Source: Desulfoluna spongiiphila (GTDB lineage: Bacteria; Desulfobacterota; Desulfobacteria; Desulfobacterales; Desulfolunaceae). Taken from it: DNA of 64,000 nt. The notes beneath the pieces were generated by a model. It saw only the letters and a program-made list of their open reading frames with translations, searched no databases and was not told the origin of the DNA. This document shows, piece after piece, positions 37,355-46,328 of the stretch; the stretch's first letter is position 1; every line of letters starts with the position of its first letter. The translations under genes and the position numbers were made by a program. The stretch covers positions 171,239-235,238 of the forward strand of contig NZ_FMUX01000004.1 in assembly GCF_900101345.1 (NCBI RefSeq), written 5' to 3'.

Positions 37355-37394
37355 AAGCCCCCCCCCCACGAGACCCTCGCGGCGGCATAAAATC

Positions 37395-37431
37395 AAAAAA
37401 GCGAACCCATGGTAAGGGTTCGCTTTTTTTG
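37395..37431. terminator. terminator after the ABC transporter
   Basis: AAAAAAGCGAACCC pairs with GGGTTCGCTTTTTT around a 7-nt loop, 40 nt past the ATPase stop. Confidence 0.92.
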
Positions 37432-37628
37432 TTTGATTCCCGCGGTACATGCGCAACCGCCTCCGGAAAACCGGACGTATGCCGACTTACTGTGTTCGCC
37501 GATGGCCCGCCTCATCACCGAAAGCACTTTGAGGTTGTGCGAAAAGCCTCCGTTGATCTACAATCAATATCTCTCTGCAATCCGGGGAAAGGCTGCGTCA
37601 CCTTCCCATCACAACAACGACGGGCACC

Positions 37629-38822
37629 ATGAACCTTTCTGAAAAGTTGCGAAACATGAGCCTCTTTATCCTCTTTCTTGTCGTCTCCATCTCGGTGTTC
37701 ATCTGGTTCGGCGGATTCCGTTTCTTCAACCAGCTGCCCCTGCCGTTTGTCCTTCGCCTCGCCCTCTGGGCCAGCCTTCTTTACGCCCTCTTCTTCTCCC
37801 CCCTGCTTTTTTACCTGCGGACCCTTGGGCAACAGGGAGCGTTCTTCGATGCCATGGCATGGGTGGGCTACCTTCTCATGGGAACCTACTCCATCCTCAT
37901 CTGCGGGGTGATGGCCCGGGACCTGGCAAGCGGTCTTGTGTCCCTTTTCTCCCTGGGATCCTCCAAGGGCCATGCCGCCATGGCCCTGCCCTTTGTCCCC
38001 GCACGTCGCGGTTTTCTCATCAACGGCGTCAACCTCGCCATCGCAGGGGGGACGGCCACCCTGGCCGGGCTTGCTCTGAAAGGCGGGCTCAGGGCGCCGG
38101 AGATCGTAACCGTCACCCACCCGGCCGGGCACACAGGCCTTCAAGGCCTTCGCATCGTCCAGATCAGCGACCTTCACATCAGCCACACCATCCGTCGCAG
38201 CATGGTGGAACGGGTCGTCAGCCAGATTTCAGAACTCTCACCGGACATCATCGTCTTTACCGGAGACCTTGCCGACGGATCGGTCTCCATGCTCAAGGAC
38301 GACGTCGCCCCCCTGGCCGACCTTCACGCCCCCATGGGGAAATATTTCATCACCGGCAACCATGAGTACTACTCCGGGGTGCACCCCTGGCTGAATGAAA
38401 TCTCCCGTCTCGGATTTACGGTGCTCCTCAACAGCCACCGCACCCTCCACTACAATGGCGCTCCCCTGGTGATGGCAGGTGTCACGGATTATCACGCGGG
38501 CCGGCTGGTCCCCACCCACGCATCCAGCCCGAAGCAGGCCCTTTCAGGCGCCCCCCAAGATGCGTACCGGATTCTCCTTGCCCACCAGCCCCTCTCCTTT
38601 ACCGAAGCCAAGGAAGAAAACTGCCAGCTCACCCTCAGCGGCCATACCCACGGCGGGCAATACCTGCCCTACACCTGGGTCATTCATATGGTTCAGCCAT
38701 GGGTAGCCGGGCTGTACGAAGAGGAGGGCCACCGCCTCTACATCAATCGCGGCACAGGATTCTGGGGCCCTCCCTTTCGCCTCGGCTCCCCGTCGGAGAT
38801 CACCCTCCATCTGTTTTCTTAA
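37629..38822 (+). CDS. membrane metallophosphoesterase
   Basis: 397 residues. Four or five membrane helices occupy residues 10-165. A calcineurin-type phosphoesterase domain follows with all metal motifs: ISDLHIS (near 178), TGDLADG (near 215), GNHEYY (near 242) and GHTHGGQ (near 338). YaeI/YkuE-type relatives act on phospholipid or nucleotide-related phosphodiesters; the real substrate is unknown. ATG 37629 begins the first hydrophobic stretch. The catalytic domain probably faces the periplasm or the membrane surface. Confidence 0.9.
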   Translation: MNLSEKLRNMSLFILFLVVSISVFIWFGGFRFFNQLPLPFVLRLALWASLLYALFFSPLLFYLRTLGQQGAFFDAMAWVGYLLMGTYSILICGVMARDLASGLVSLFSLGSSKGHAAMALPFVPARRGFLINGVNLAIAGGTATLAGLALKGGLRAPEIVTVTHPAGHTGLQGLRIVQISDLHISHTIRRSMVERVVSQISELSPDIIVFTGDLADGSVSMLKDDVAPLADLHAPMGKYFITGNHEYYSGVHPWLNEISRLGFTVLLNSHRTLHYNGAPLVMAGVTDYHAGRLVPTHASSPKQALSGAPQDAYRILLAHQPLSFTEAKEENCQLTLSGHTHGGQYLPYTWVIHMVQPWVAGLYEEEGHRLYINRGTGFWGPPFRLGSPSEITLHLFS

Positions 38823-38843
38823 GGCCGCAAAAAAAAATAAAAA

Positions 38844-39262
38844 CGTAACTATTCAGCTCAAAAAAGCCTCCGGCGGCAAGATGTGCCACCTTGAAAGCAG
38901 GTTGCGAATGCGCTTTGCCCCTCGTTCCTCGGGTCAAATCACATCCGCCTTTCAAACAAACGTCGGCCTCAATCATCGTGTGGGTCATCGGCCCATTTAC
39001 ATTTCCCCCCGAACACCCTTGTCCCCTGGAGCGCCGCACTCCTGTGCGGCACGGGTGGCGACGGACTAAAAAGCCGCACCGGAGTGCGGCGCTCCGTTTC
39101 GGTCGGGTTTTCTCGGTTTTTTTGACTGTCACGGCCGAACGACAAAGCCCAAACGTCATTCAAAAAGAACCATTAAGGCCTGTTTGTTAAACCCTACTTT
39201 ATCATATCAGGCAAATGTCCAGCCCCCGGCAGGGCCGCCGGAGGCACAACCTGAATAGTTAC
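38844..39262. repeat. 419-bp nested inverted-repeat element
   Basis: Outer arms GTAACTATTCAG (38844-38855) and CTGAATAGTTAC (39251-39262) are perfect. Second arms GCCTCCGGCGGC (38866-38877) and GCCGCCGGAGGC (39234-39245) are also perfect. The left side carries the same 83-bp segment as copy 1 at 32272. No gene is inside. It looks like a miniature inverted-repeat element that holds another repeat in its centre. Confidence 0.8.
39028..39095. repeat. inner inverted repeat, possibly an inserted second element
   Basis: GGAGCGCCGCACTCC (39028-39042) pairs with GGAGTGCGGCGCTCC (39081-39095). The adjacent GTGCGGC and GCCGCAC also pair, giving a stem of about 22 bp in the middle of the larger element. 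Confidence 0.8.
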
Positions 39263-39702
39263 ATCTATTTCCACCAGTCATATATGATCTGAACCATGGG
39301 GCGCCCCCCCCCCTTGTGTCCCAGATAGTGAACAGGCTGCCCATTCATCATACGGGATAAAGACCCGTCGATGTGGTATAGTGAACAAAAGCAAATTGAT
39401 ACAGCCTTTCAACTGTCCTGCCCCGGCACAACCTTGATGCGACCACCGCGTTACCAAGATCCCCGCCACTCGACGTATTCCCCTTGATGCCCCCCTCTTT
39501 TTTCATCTCGCCTTCAAAAAAAAGGCACCTCTTCTCCCACTTGGAACGAAACGTGAATTACCTGTAGGCAACACCTCAGGTCAACCATCCCCACCACGGG
39601 ATGTCCCCACGCCAACGGCGCTCTCTCCCCTCGTCTCCATGTGCATGCACGGCCTGACATACCAACCACGCAACAGCCTGACCAAGGCACGGGAGAAGCC
39701 CC
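39263..39702. other. 440-bp gap, no gene seen
   Basis: Low-complexity C-runs occur near 39305. The region before 39703 should carry the promoter of the first QSGI protein, but no clear boxes were identified. Confidence 0.4.
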
Positions 39703-40077
39703 ATGAAAACACCTCGACCAACCACCCTGGCCCTCATTGCCTTCGGCTTGCTTCTTACAGCCGGCAGCGCCTTTGCCGAGCCCCTTGCCCTCTCCGAGGG
39801 GGACATGGACACCATCTCAGGGCAAAGCGGCATTGAAGACGGCCATGCCCTCCTCGAAATTGCCGAGCGTAACACCGAGGTCAAACGGGAGATCCTGAGA
39901 CGCAACAACACCACCGAGTACCCGGTGGAATCCAGCCACGAACGCCTCACCCAGTTCGCCAACATCCAAAACGGCAAATTATCGGGCCAGACCATCCACC
40001 AACTCCTGGATGAGGGCACACCGGGGCGCCTCCCCCAGTTCTTCATCGATGCGGCCCAGCTTGTGGTGGGTCCGTAA
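39703..40077 (+). CDS. small exported protein with QSGI motif (paralogue 1)
   Basis: 124 residues with a clear Sec signal peptide (1-25, ending GSAFA). Right after the cleavage site comes LSEGDMDTISGQSGIED (about 29-45); a charged helical region follows. The motif resembles the short 'L..aeM..itGQsGi' stretch seen after the signal peptide in some exported or pilus-related proteins (DUF6160-like), which is only a resemblance. The next gene has the same layout. CACGGGAG lies ahead of ATG 39703. It is probably periplasmic or surface-exposed; function unknown. Confidence 0.7.
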   Translation: MKTPRPTTLALIAFGLLLTAGSAFAEPLALSEGDMDTISGQSGIEDGHALLEIAERNTEVKREILRRNNTTEYPVESSHERLTQFANIQNGKLSGQTIHQLLDEGTPGRLPQFFIDAAQLVVGP

Positions 40078-40259
40078 GCTCCCCTGTCGCCCTTAATCCG
40101 CCCTTTAACCATCCCGCCAGCCGGGTTCCAACGGGCCCCATGCCGCACACCGACCGCCGGCATCCCCAACGGCCCGGAACACTACCGGTACGGGTTTAAT
40201 CCGGCGGATCCCCTGAAATCTGGGGAACCGCCGGATCGACCCGCCCATGGAGATAAAAA

Positions 40260-40667
40260 ATGAAATCCACGCAAAAAAAAATAGCACAAAGCCTTATCGC
40301 CACCAGTCTCCTGACCTTTACAACCCCGTATGCGTTTGCAGAACTCAAAGGCATGACGGACCGGGAGATGATGGAAATGACCGCCCAAAGCGGTATCAGG
40401 ACCCTTGAAGGGAATGATTCGACGGAAGAGCAACGACGTGAAGAGGAAAACAGAAACATGGGCATTCAAGCGTTTGCGGCCATTAATAACATGGTCCCGT
40501 CCGAGCTGATCAAAGAGATCCGGGACATGCATCACACGGCACAGCAAAACACCCGCATCCACAGGGAATTGCACACCGTCCAGCAGGATATCCTGGCCGT
40601 GCCCACGGCTGTCACCACCGTCATCACCATTCCGGCAGGCCTGGGAACCGGAGGGTTCTTTTTCTAA
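40260..40667 (+). CDS. small exported protein with QSGI motif (paralogue 2)
   Basis: 135 residues. The signal peptide (1-27, ending PYAFA) is followed at once by MTDREMMEMTAQSGIRT (31-47), aligned with the motif of the preceding gene. A charged helical region and a hydrophobic, glycine-rich tail (ITIPAGLGTGGFFF) complete it; the final FFF could be an outer-membrane or secretion signal. ATGGAG lies ahead of ATG 40260. It is a likely duplicate of its neighbour with a diverged body. Confidence 0.7.
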   Translation: MKSTQKKIAQSLIATSLLTFTTPYAFAELKGMTDREMMEMTAQSGIRTLEGNDSTEEQRREEENRNMGIQAFAAINNMVPSELIKEIRDMHHTAQQNTRIHRELHTVQQDILAVPTAVTTVITIPAGLGTGGFFF

Positions 40668-40680
40668 GCCGTGAAAAACG

Positions 40681-40785
40681 GCCTCCGGCGGCAAAGTGTG
40701 CCACCTTGAAAGCAGGTTGCGGATGCTTTTCTTCAACCTGTTCTGTTAATTTTTCAAACAGTTAGACCCGGCAGGGCCGCCGGAG
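40681..40785. repeat. dispersed repeat, copy 3 (105 bp)
   Basis: It starts GCCTCCGGCGGC (40681-40692) and ends GCCGCCGGAG (40776-40785). The left 45 bp match the copy at 38866, including GCCACCTTGAAAGCAGGTTGCG. It lies just after the second QSGI gene. Confidence 0.8.
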
Positions 40786-40810
40786 AAATAAGCAGACACA
40801 CGACAAAAAC

Positions 40811-40846
40811 AAAAACGGCCGACGTCATGGGACGTCGGCCGTTTTT
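40811..40846. terminator. bidirectional terminator before deaD
   Basis: AAAAACGGCCGACGTC pairs perfectly with GACGTCGGCCGTTTTT around a 4-nt loop. It serves leftward deaD and the rightward QSGI genes. Confidence 0.93.
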
Positions 40847-40883
40847 GTTTAATACGAGATTGTGCTACGGGTCAGGACACTTT

Positions 40884-42587
40884 TCAGGAAGCCCGTCGTC
40901 CCTGGGGTCGGCGACCGCCGCGGTTTACCCGCCGTCCTCCGCGCCAGGGGGAGTCTCCCCCGCCCTGCAGTTCAACGAACAGGCGCTGACCGTCCAGGGT
41001 CGCCCCTTTCATGGCATGAAAGACGTGGCGGGCGAGACCGCCCTCCACCTCAAAATAGGATGCATCCTTGCCGATATCAATGCGCCCGATCTGGCGGGAT
41101 GAGATCCCGGCCCGGTCGCACACCAGGCGAATGACAGCCCCCTGGTTGATGCGGTTGTTGGCGCCCTTGTTAAAGGTGATGCGCTGCATGCCGGAAGAGC
41201 GTGAGTCCCCATGGGAGCGGTTCCCCTTGTCGGGCCGTGATCGGCGGGGCTGGGCCCCCCGGTCGTTGACGTCTTCCGCACCTTTGTACGAAGCGGCCAC
41301 GCTGTTGAAGCGCTCGGCAACGATCTGGTTGATGAGCTCCTCTTTTGAGAGCCCCTCAAGGGATTCGTAAACCGAAGGAAGGTACTCGCCCACGGCGTCG
41401 TAATCCACTTCAACGGCCTTGAGCTTCTCCACCATATCGGCCAGTTTCAGCTTGCAGATCACGTCCCCTTCGGGCACCTTGCACGCGGTAAAGCGGATCC
41501 CGCATTTTGCGGCCACAAGACCCAGCTTGCGGTGATCTCGCCAGTTCATGATAACAAGGGATTTTCCGGATCGCCCGGCACGGGCCGTCCGACCGCTGCG
41601 GTGGGTATAGGCAGCCACCTCATCGGGGAGACCGAAGTGGATCACATGGGAGATCCCTTCCACATCAATACCACGCGCGGCAACATCCGTTGCCACAAGA
41701 AGCTTCAGACGACGGTTCCTGAATCGCTGCATGACCACATCACGCTGCTGCTGGGAGAGATCCCCGTGGAGGGCATCGGCATCGTAGCCCGCCTCGAGAA
41801 GGGACTCAGCCACCTGACGCGTTTCATGGCGGGTACGGCAGAACACCACCCCGTAAATATCCGGATAGGCATCGATGATGCGCTTCAGGGCCACAAGCTG
41901 GGAGCCGGGGCGAACCACGTAGTTTTCGTGGTCAATACGCGCCGAGGTGCTGTTCTTCTTACCCACGGTCACTTCCACCGGGTCGGTCATGAACCCGCGG
42001 GCAATGGCCGCAACGCCCTTGGGCATGGTGGCGGAAAAAAGCCAGGTGGAAGAAGAGTCCGGGGTCTCCTTGAGGATGTCGTCGATGGCCTCTTTAAAAC
42101 CCATGTTGAGCATTTCATCGGCCTCATCCAGGACCACATTGGTCACGCCGGAAAGGTCCACGACACCGCGTCCCATAAGGTCCAGGAGACGACCGGGGGT
42201 GGCCACCACAATCTGGGAACCACGCTTGACCTGACGAATCTGAAGGGCCATGGAAGAGCCTCCGTAAATGGAGGCAATCTGCAACGAGGGGATTTTCGCC
42301 CCATAGGCAAGGAAATCACGGGAAATCTGAATGCACAGCTCACGGGTGGGGCAAAGGACTACGGCCTGGATATGTCGCCGATCCGTCTGAATGCGGTTGA
42401 TCAGGGGAAGACCGAAGGCTGCCGTTTTACCGGTTCCGGTCTGGGCAAGGGCCACGAGGTCGCCCGTGCTCTCCCGAAGGGTGGCAAGGGCTTTTTCCTG
42501 AATGGGGGTAGGCTCGGTGAACCCGAGGGCGGCGACGGCTTCAACCAGTTCTTGACGTAATCCAAACTCTTCAAAACAAACGGACAT
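40884..42587 (-). CDS. deaD: DEAD-box RNA helicase (DeaD/CsdA-like)
   Basis: 567 residues. Motifs in order: Q-motif with PTPIQEKAL, Walker A AQTGTGKTA, PTRELC, DEAD in VLDEADEML, SAT, and HRSGRTARAG. A C-terminal DbpA-type RNA-binding domain (about 470-545) ends in a basic tail. DeaD unwinds structured RNA during cold shock and ribosome assembly. The start ATG 42585-42587 yields the normal N-terminus. A cold-shock gene lies elsewhere in the window (8.6 kb). Confidence 0.95.
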   Translation of the reverse strand: MSVCFEEFGLRQELVEAVAALGFTEPTPIQEKALATLRESTGDLVALAQTGTGKTAAFGLPLINRIQTDRRHIQAVVLCPTRELCIQISRDFLAYGAKIPSLQIASIYGGSSMALQIRQVKRGSQIVVATPGRLLDLMGRGVVDLSGVTNVVLDEADEMLNMGFKEAIDDILKETPDSSSTWLFSATMPKGVAAIARGFMTDPVEVTVGKKNSTSARIDHENYVVRPGSQLVALKRIIDAYPDIYGVVFCRTRHETRQVAESLLEAGYDADALHGDLSQQQRDVVMQRFRNRRLKLLVATDVAARGIDVEGISHVIHFGLPDEVAAYTHRSGRTARAGRSGKSLVIMNWRDHRKLGLVAAKCGIRFTACKVPEGDVICKLKLADMVEKLKAVEVDYDAVGEYLPSVYESLEGLSKEELINQIVAERFNSVAASYKGAEDVNDRGAQPRRSRPDKGNRSHGDSRSSGMQRITFNKGANNRINQGAVIRLVCDRAGISSRQIGRIDIGKDASYFEVEGGLARHVFHAMKGATLDGQRLFVELQGGGDSPWRGGRRVNRGGRRPQGRRAS

Positions 42588-42811
42588 AATATTCGCTTAC
42601 TCTCTTTCATCACGCACGGGCGTGGTGGTGGTTGTCGCAAACCGTCACCGAATCCACTGATATCTTCCCTTTCTCGTGCCGGCACCGCAGTGCACCTCAA
42701 GGCACAAGAGACATCAAACCCAGGACGTGTCGCGAACATTTTTTCAAAAGGCCTTTGGTAAAGGCCATGGTGAGTTTCCGGGTCATTACCCGAAAACGAA
42801 AAGAACAAAAA

Positions 42812-42851
42812 GGGCGACACGCAGGCTCTTGTTCAGCCAGGTGAGTCGCCC
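42812..42851 (-). terminator. terminator after the YkgJ-type gene
   Basis: Read leftward, GGGCGAC (42845-42851) pairs with GTCGCCC (42812-42818), with an inner GGCT/AGCC pairing, followed by TTTTTGTTC. It lies 35 nt past the stop of the YkgJ-type gene. Confidence 0.8.
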
Positions 42852-42886
42852 GAACACAAATGAGGCAGGCTCCGTAGCAACGGAAC

Positions 42887-43501
42887 CTATATTAAACATG
42901 CCATGGCTTCAGGAAGGGGCAAAACGCCACCTCCGGGCCAGGGCATGATACGTGCGAGTTCATCTCGAACCACCCCGAGGATATAGTTCCGGAAAGGGGT
43001 GTTGTCGATCTCTGCGCCGGTCTCCCGGGCCAAAAAGGCCCTTCGGCACTGCTCCCTGTTCAGGGCATGCCACGCTCGGCACACCAGGGGGCGTACCGGA
43101 TACACCCGGCAGACGCTCTCATGCAGAAAAATACAAGGTGTCTGATCCCAGACGGCGACGCGCTCTTCAAGGGAACGACCCTCCGTGAGATCCCGATTAC
43201 GGGCAATGCGGGCCAGCGTGTCGTCTCGATGGGCACGGCTGAAGTTCTCGTTGATCCAGCCTCGCAGCCACTCGGCTTCGGGTTTGGACACGGGAACCTG
43301 GGCATGGCAACACCAGCCGCAGCCTTTCTCACAGTCTGACGTGCCTTCCATCCCCTGGCTTGTTTCCACCTTTTTTACCATGTACTCGCCCATCTCGCAC
43401 GCCCTGGCGGCAAGACGGGCCCCTGTCTCCTCCGGCGAGCACGCGCCGGCAACACGCGCCAGCATATCGCTGACCGCAGCGTCCCATGCATCCTCTGCCA
43501 T
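42887..43501 (-). CDS. YkgJ-family cysteine-cluster protein
   Basis: 204 residues. The zinc/iron-chelating CxxCxxxCC-like pattern is clear: CEKGCGWCCHAQ (near 56-67), then CIFLHESVCRVYPVRPLVCRAWHAL (near 122-146). The PxxCR segment is typical of the YkgJ/UPF0153 family, whose function is not firmly established but may involve Fe-S or metal binding. ATG 43499-43501 is preceded by AGGGG. A longer frame begins 51 bp upstream. The gene stands alone. Confidence 0.85.
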   Translation of the reverse strand: MAEDAWDAAVSDMLARVAGACSPEETGARLAARACEMGEYMVKKVETSQGMEGTSDCEKGCGWCCHAQVPVSKPEAEWLRGWINENFSRAHRDDTLARIARNRDLTEGRSLEERVAVWDQTPCIFLHESVCRVYPVRPLVCRAWHALNREQCRRAFLARETGAEIDNTPFRNYILGVVRDELARIMPWPGGGVLPLPEAMACLI

Positions 43502-43934
43502 GGTTGCCCCTTTATCTAAAGGAAAACCTGGCCCAAGGTCACGCAACACCATGTTGGATCCATCTTGAGAAGGGCTTTATAAAACGGCGGGAACGTTCAG
43601 GTGTGAGGTCGCCTTGATATAAGGATCTCCAAAAGGAGTCAGGTACGGCCCGGAGCATCGGTCATTCGCGGCAGGATGTCAACTTATTTCTTTATAAATA
43701 TCCGAACGTGCGCGGTATTTTCCCCAACCCCGCAGCCCCCGCAAAGGGGCAAAACAAATTTTTAAGGTGGATTCAGGATGTTATTTATGATACGTATGGT
43801 ATCGTTTGACAAAGACACCCGGTAACGGGGCGCCTTGAGGTTGGCAACAGCGGCCATGACTTTTATATCGTTGTTTCCCGCCCCGGCAACATCCCCCCGG
43901 CGTGCCACGTTTTTTTTTGAAGGAGTATGATTGC
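43502..43934. other. 433-bp divergent gap, no gene seen
   Basis: This gap lies between the YkgJ-type gene and the lipoprotein gene. The part near 43760-43800 is AT-rich and could hold the promoter of the lipoprotein gene. No structure stands out. Confidence 0.4.
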
Positions 43935-44411
43935 ATGAGCCCTGAAAAAGTATCGATCGGGATCGTAACAGCCTTGACGATTTTCATCGCTTCCTGCGGT
44001 GGATCTTCCATGAAATCTGGACCCAGCCATACCTCACGCGACATGGGTCACAACACGCAAATGTCACAGATGGATACCACCCGGGCATGTGAACAGATGC
44101 CCGAACGCATATACGAAAAAGACGGATGGAAGCTCGTGGTCTACGTCACCAACAAAGGGACCCGAAGCCAGGGCATCCACGGTGACCTCTTCCACAACGG
44201 CACCCCCGTTTCAGGCAAACGCGGCCAAACCCTGACCACCCCCCTTGGGGATGTCTACTACCACGGCTCCGAAATGGAGAGGGCCAACCTCTGGGACACC
44301 ACAGGCTGGACCATCTCTGGAAAATCAGGTTTCTTCAACCTCTCCACCCCGCCATCCGAGTCCAGCGGTGACGAGCAGGCCTCGCGCCCCCTGGAGTACG
44401 GCATCGGCTGA
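43935..44411 (+). CDS. putative lipoprotein of unknown function
   Basis: 158 residues. A signal peptide ends in FIASCGGSS, a lipobox with Cys near 21. A Met/Ser/His-rich linker follows, then a 95-residue globular region with beta-strand patterns (WKLVVYVTNKGTRSQGIHGDL, GDVYYHGSEMERANLWDTTGW). No family recognised. AAGGAG lies about 11 nt before ATG 43935. It ends 6 bp from the convergent lytic transglycosylase gene. Confidence 0.75.
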   Translation: MSPEKVSIGIVTALTIFIASCGGSSMKSGPSHTSRDMGHNTQMSQMDTTRACEQMPERIYEKDGWKLVVYVTNKGTRSQGIHGDLFHNGTPVSGKRGQTLTTPLGDVYYHGSEMERANLWDTTGWTISGKSGFFNLSTPPSESSGDEQASRPLEYGIG

Positions 44412-44417
44412 TACCCG

Positions 44418-45665
44418 TCACACGGCCTGATACGATGGAATTCGCTTAGAAACCCGCTGCAGATAGTCGCGGGTTTCTTTGTGGGGCAATTTTCGGATGA
44501 GCACCTTATACACCTTCTCAGGCGGCATGCTGTTGATCTTCTTTGCCGCCTTGTTTATGTTCGTGGTCCCGATGAAGGCCCGCGCCACATTGCCCGCCCC
44601 GGTGTTGTACGCGGCAATAACGCAGTACAGACGGCTTTCCGGGTTTTTAACGGACGCCAGGTAGCGATCGTTTAAAATGTAGAGATACGCCACCCCCATG
44701 GCAATGTTGTTTCCGCTGTTGTAGAGGTACGAAGGCGACAGCACCACGTCTTTTCCAAGCACCACCTTGGAGGCGTCCCGACCTGCACTTTTGGGCACGA
44801 TCTGCATGAGCCCGTAGGCCGGGACATACGAACGCGCCATGGGATTGAACGCACTTTCCGTTTCCATGACCGCAAACACAAGGGCCGGGTCCACCCCGCG
44901 CTTGGCCGCCTGCCTTTTCACATCCGGCAGATACGCCCTGGCCTTGACGGCGCGCCCGGTGGTGGGAATCTTCACCTCAAGGGTCACCATCTCCGCGTTG
45001 GCCTGCCTGGGGGCTTTCTTCTTTCCCATGGTCGCCGACCCCATCATCCCAGCCACGGAAGCATCAATCTCTTTGGTGGTGGGACGCAGTTTTCCCGTCA
45101 CCATATCGGCCACGATGGGCTTGTTCCCCACCTCGGCCCCCTGCAGATGCGAGGGGGTCACCTTCTTTTTCAGCTTCTTCTCCACCCCCGTGGTAAACTG
45201 ATCGGCCTTGTATGCCCCTTTGGCGCTTTGGTTCATCAGGTCCTTCAAATGCCCCTCAAGGACCTTGACCGGCTCTTTTTCCGATGCGGGAACCACCGCG
45301 CTTATCCTGATGACGCCCTTCTCATAGTCCACGACCTTCTTGACTTTGTAATCGGACGAGTAACCCACGTAAGTCTTTTTCGTCGTGACCTCGGGCTTGC
45401 CCCACACCTTGAGGATCTCGCCGCGATACCGGGCAAACTCCTCATCGATGATGGTTTTGTAGGCCGCATACTCCCGCGCAACCCGGGCTTTGTAGCTTTC
45501 GAATTCCGCCTCATCGTTTTTAAACGAGTTAAATTCATTCTGCATGTCTGAAAACTCGTCGGCCCGCACCGGCTGCGCCCACGCCAGAAAACCGGCAAGG
45601 CAAAGGACCATGGCCACCCCTTTCAGGGCACCGGCATGCCATGCATTCAGTTTGAAATCACCCAT
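44418..45665 (-). CDS. MltC-like lytic murein transglycosylase
   Basis: 415 residues with a signal peptide (ending about 35, WAQPVRA). The N-terminal domain (about 36-190) begins DEFSDMQNEFNSFK and includes YKARVAREYAAYK and WGKPEVTTKKTYVGY, as in the MltC N-terminal domain. The C-terminal SLT domain (about 245-410) has the catalytic Glu in METESAFNP, then YGLMQIVPKSAG and AAYNTGAGNV. It cleaves peptidoglycan. GAGGAG lies 8 nt before the ATG. The start lies 19 bp inside the upstream LPP20-type gene, so the two are coupled. No lipobox cysteine is visible, unlike E. coli MltC. Confidence 0.9.
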   Translation of the reverse strand: MGDFKLNAWHAGALKGVAMVLCLAGFLAWAQPVRADEFSDMQNEFNSFKNDEAEFESYKARVAREYAAYKTIIDEEFARYRGEILKVWGKPEVTTKKTYVGYSSDYKVKKVVDYEKGVIRISAVVPASEKEPVKVLEGHLKDLMNQSAKGAYKADQFTTGVEKKLKKKVTPSHLQGAEVGNKPIVADMVTGKLRPTTKEIDASVAGMMGSATMGKKKAPRQANAEMVTLEVKIPTTGRAVKARAYLPDVKRQAAKRGVDPALVFAVMETESAFNPMARSYVPAYGLMQIVPKSAGRDASKVVLGKDVVLSPSYLYNSGNNIAMGVAYLYILNDRYLASVKNPESRLYCVIAAYNTGAGNVARAFIGTTNINKAAKKINSMPPEKVYKVLIRKLPHKETRDYLQRVSKRIPSYQAV

Positions 45666-46045
45666 ACGAACAGCTCCTCGGTTACGGGGTCCCTCCAGGA
45701 TGCCTTGACAACGGCCGTCACCTTCTGGTTGTCGACAGTCTGGAAACTCCAGCTCTCCATGCTGGTTGTCGTTCCGGCCCGTGTGCCGGACGTCCCCACC
45801 AGCGCCACGTTGCTGATGGTCATCCCTTTCTGCATGGCAATTTCATCGAGTCCTCGCCGAATGGCCACTTTCCGCTGGGCGCTGAACCCGTTGATGTGGG
45901 GCCGGCAACTGCCCACCCCCGCGACCTTCCCACCATTGGAAGGGTTCATAACCCAGGCAGGAGGCTGTTTTACAGGCGCCGCCACAGGGCTGCACCCCCC
46001 AATGGCCACCAAACAGGCCATGATACCCACATAAACAATTCTCAC
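45647..46045 (-). CDS. LPP20-type lipoprotein 1
   Basis: 132 residues. The start is GTG 46043-46045, after GGAGG with a 7-nt gap; this gives signal peptide VGIMACLVAIGGCSP with a lipobox cysteine near 15. Mature sequence PPAWVMNPSNGGKVAGVGSC, then a helix with regular charged residues, resembles LPP20-family lipoproteins. The last 19 bp overlap the start of the MltC-like gene. An ATG 15 bp upstream is possible but would place the Shine-Dalgarno within the gene. Confidence 0.7.
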   Translation of the reverse strand: MRIVYVGIMACLVAIGGCSPVAAPVKQPPAWVMNPSNGGKVAGVGSCRPHINGFSAQRKVAIRRGLDEIAMQKGMTISNVALVGTSGTRAGTTTSMESWSFQTVDNQKVTAVVKASWRDPVTEELFVWVISN

Positions 46046-46257
46046 ACCGCTTCCTCCCATGTGATGCGCTTCCACCCATATTTCCCGCACAGTCACCAAC
46101 CGCCCGGAAAAACCCGACATCACGAAACAGAACACCGCGTCCGTGAACAAGCATCACACACACGGCAAAAAAAACACGAGAAACCCGGCACCATGACACC
46201 CACTGGCACTCACCCCACACCGGGCACCGGCCGAGCCCTCCCCCTCTTCTCTTTAAA

Positions 46258-46292
46258 GCAAGGGGGTGGCCGCACACAGCCTCCCCCCTTGC
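46258..46292 (-). terminator. hairpin between the two LPP20-type genes
   Basis: GCAAGGGGG (46258-46266) pairs with CCCCCTTGC (46284-46292). Read leftward it is followed by TTTAAAG, a weak T-run. It lies 37 nt past the second LPP20-type stop. Confidence 0.55.
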
Positions 46293-46328
46293 CCTTATAC
46301 TGTCTCAGTCAGCTGTACCCGAAAAGGG

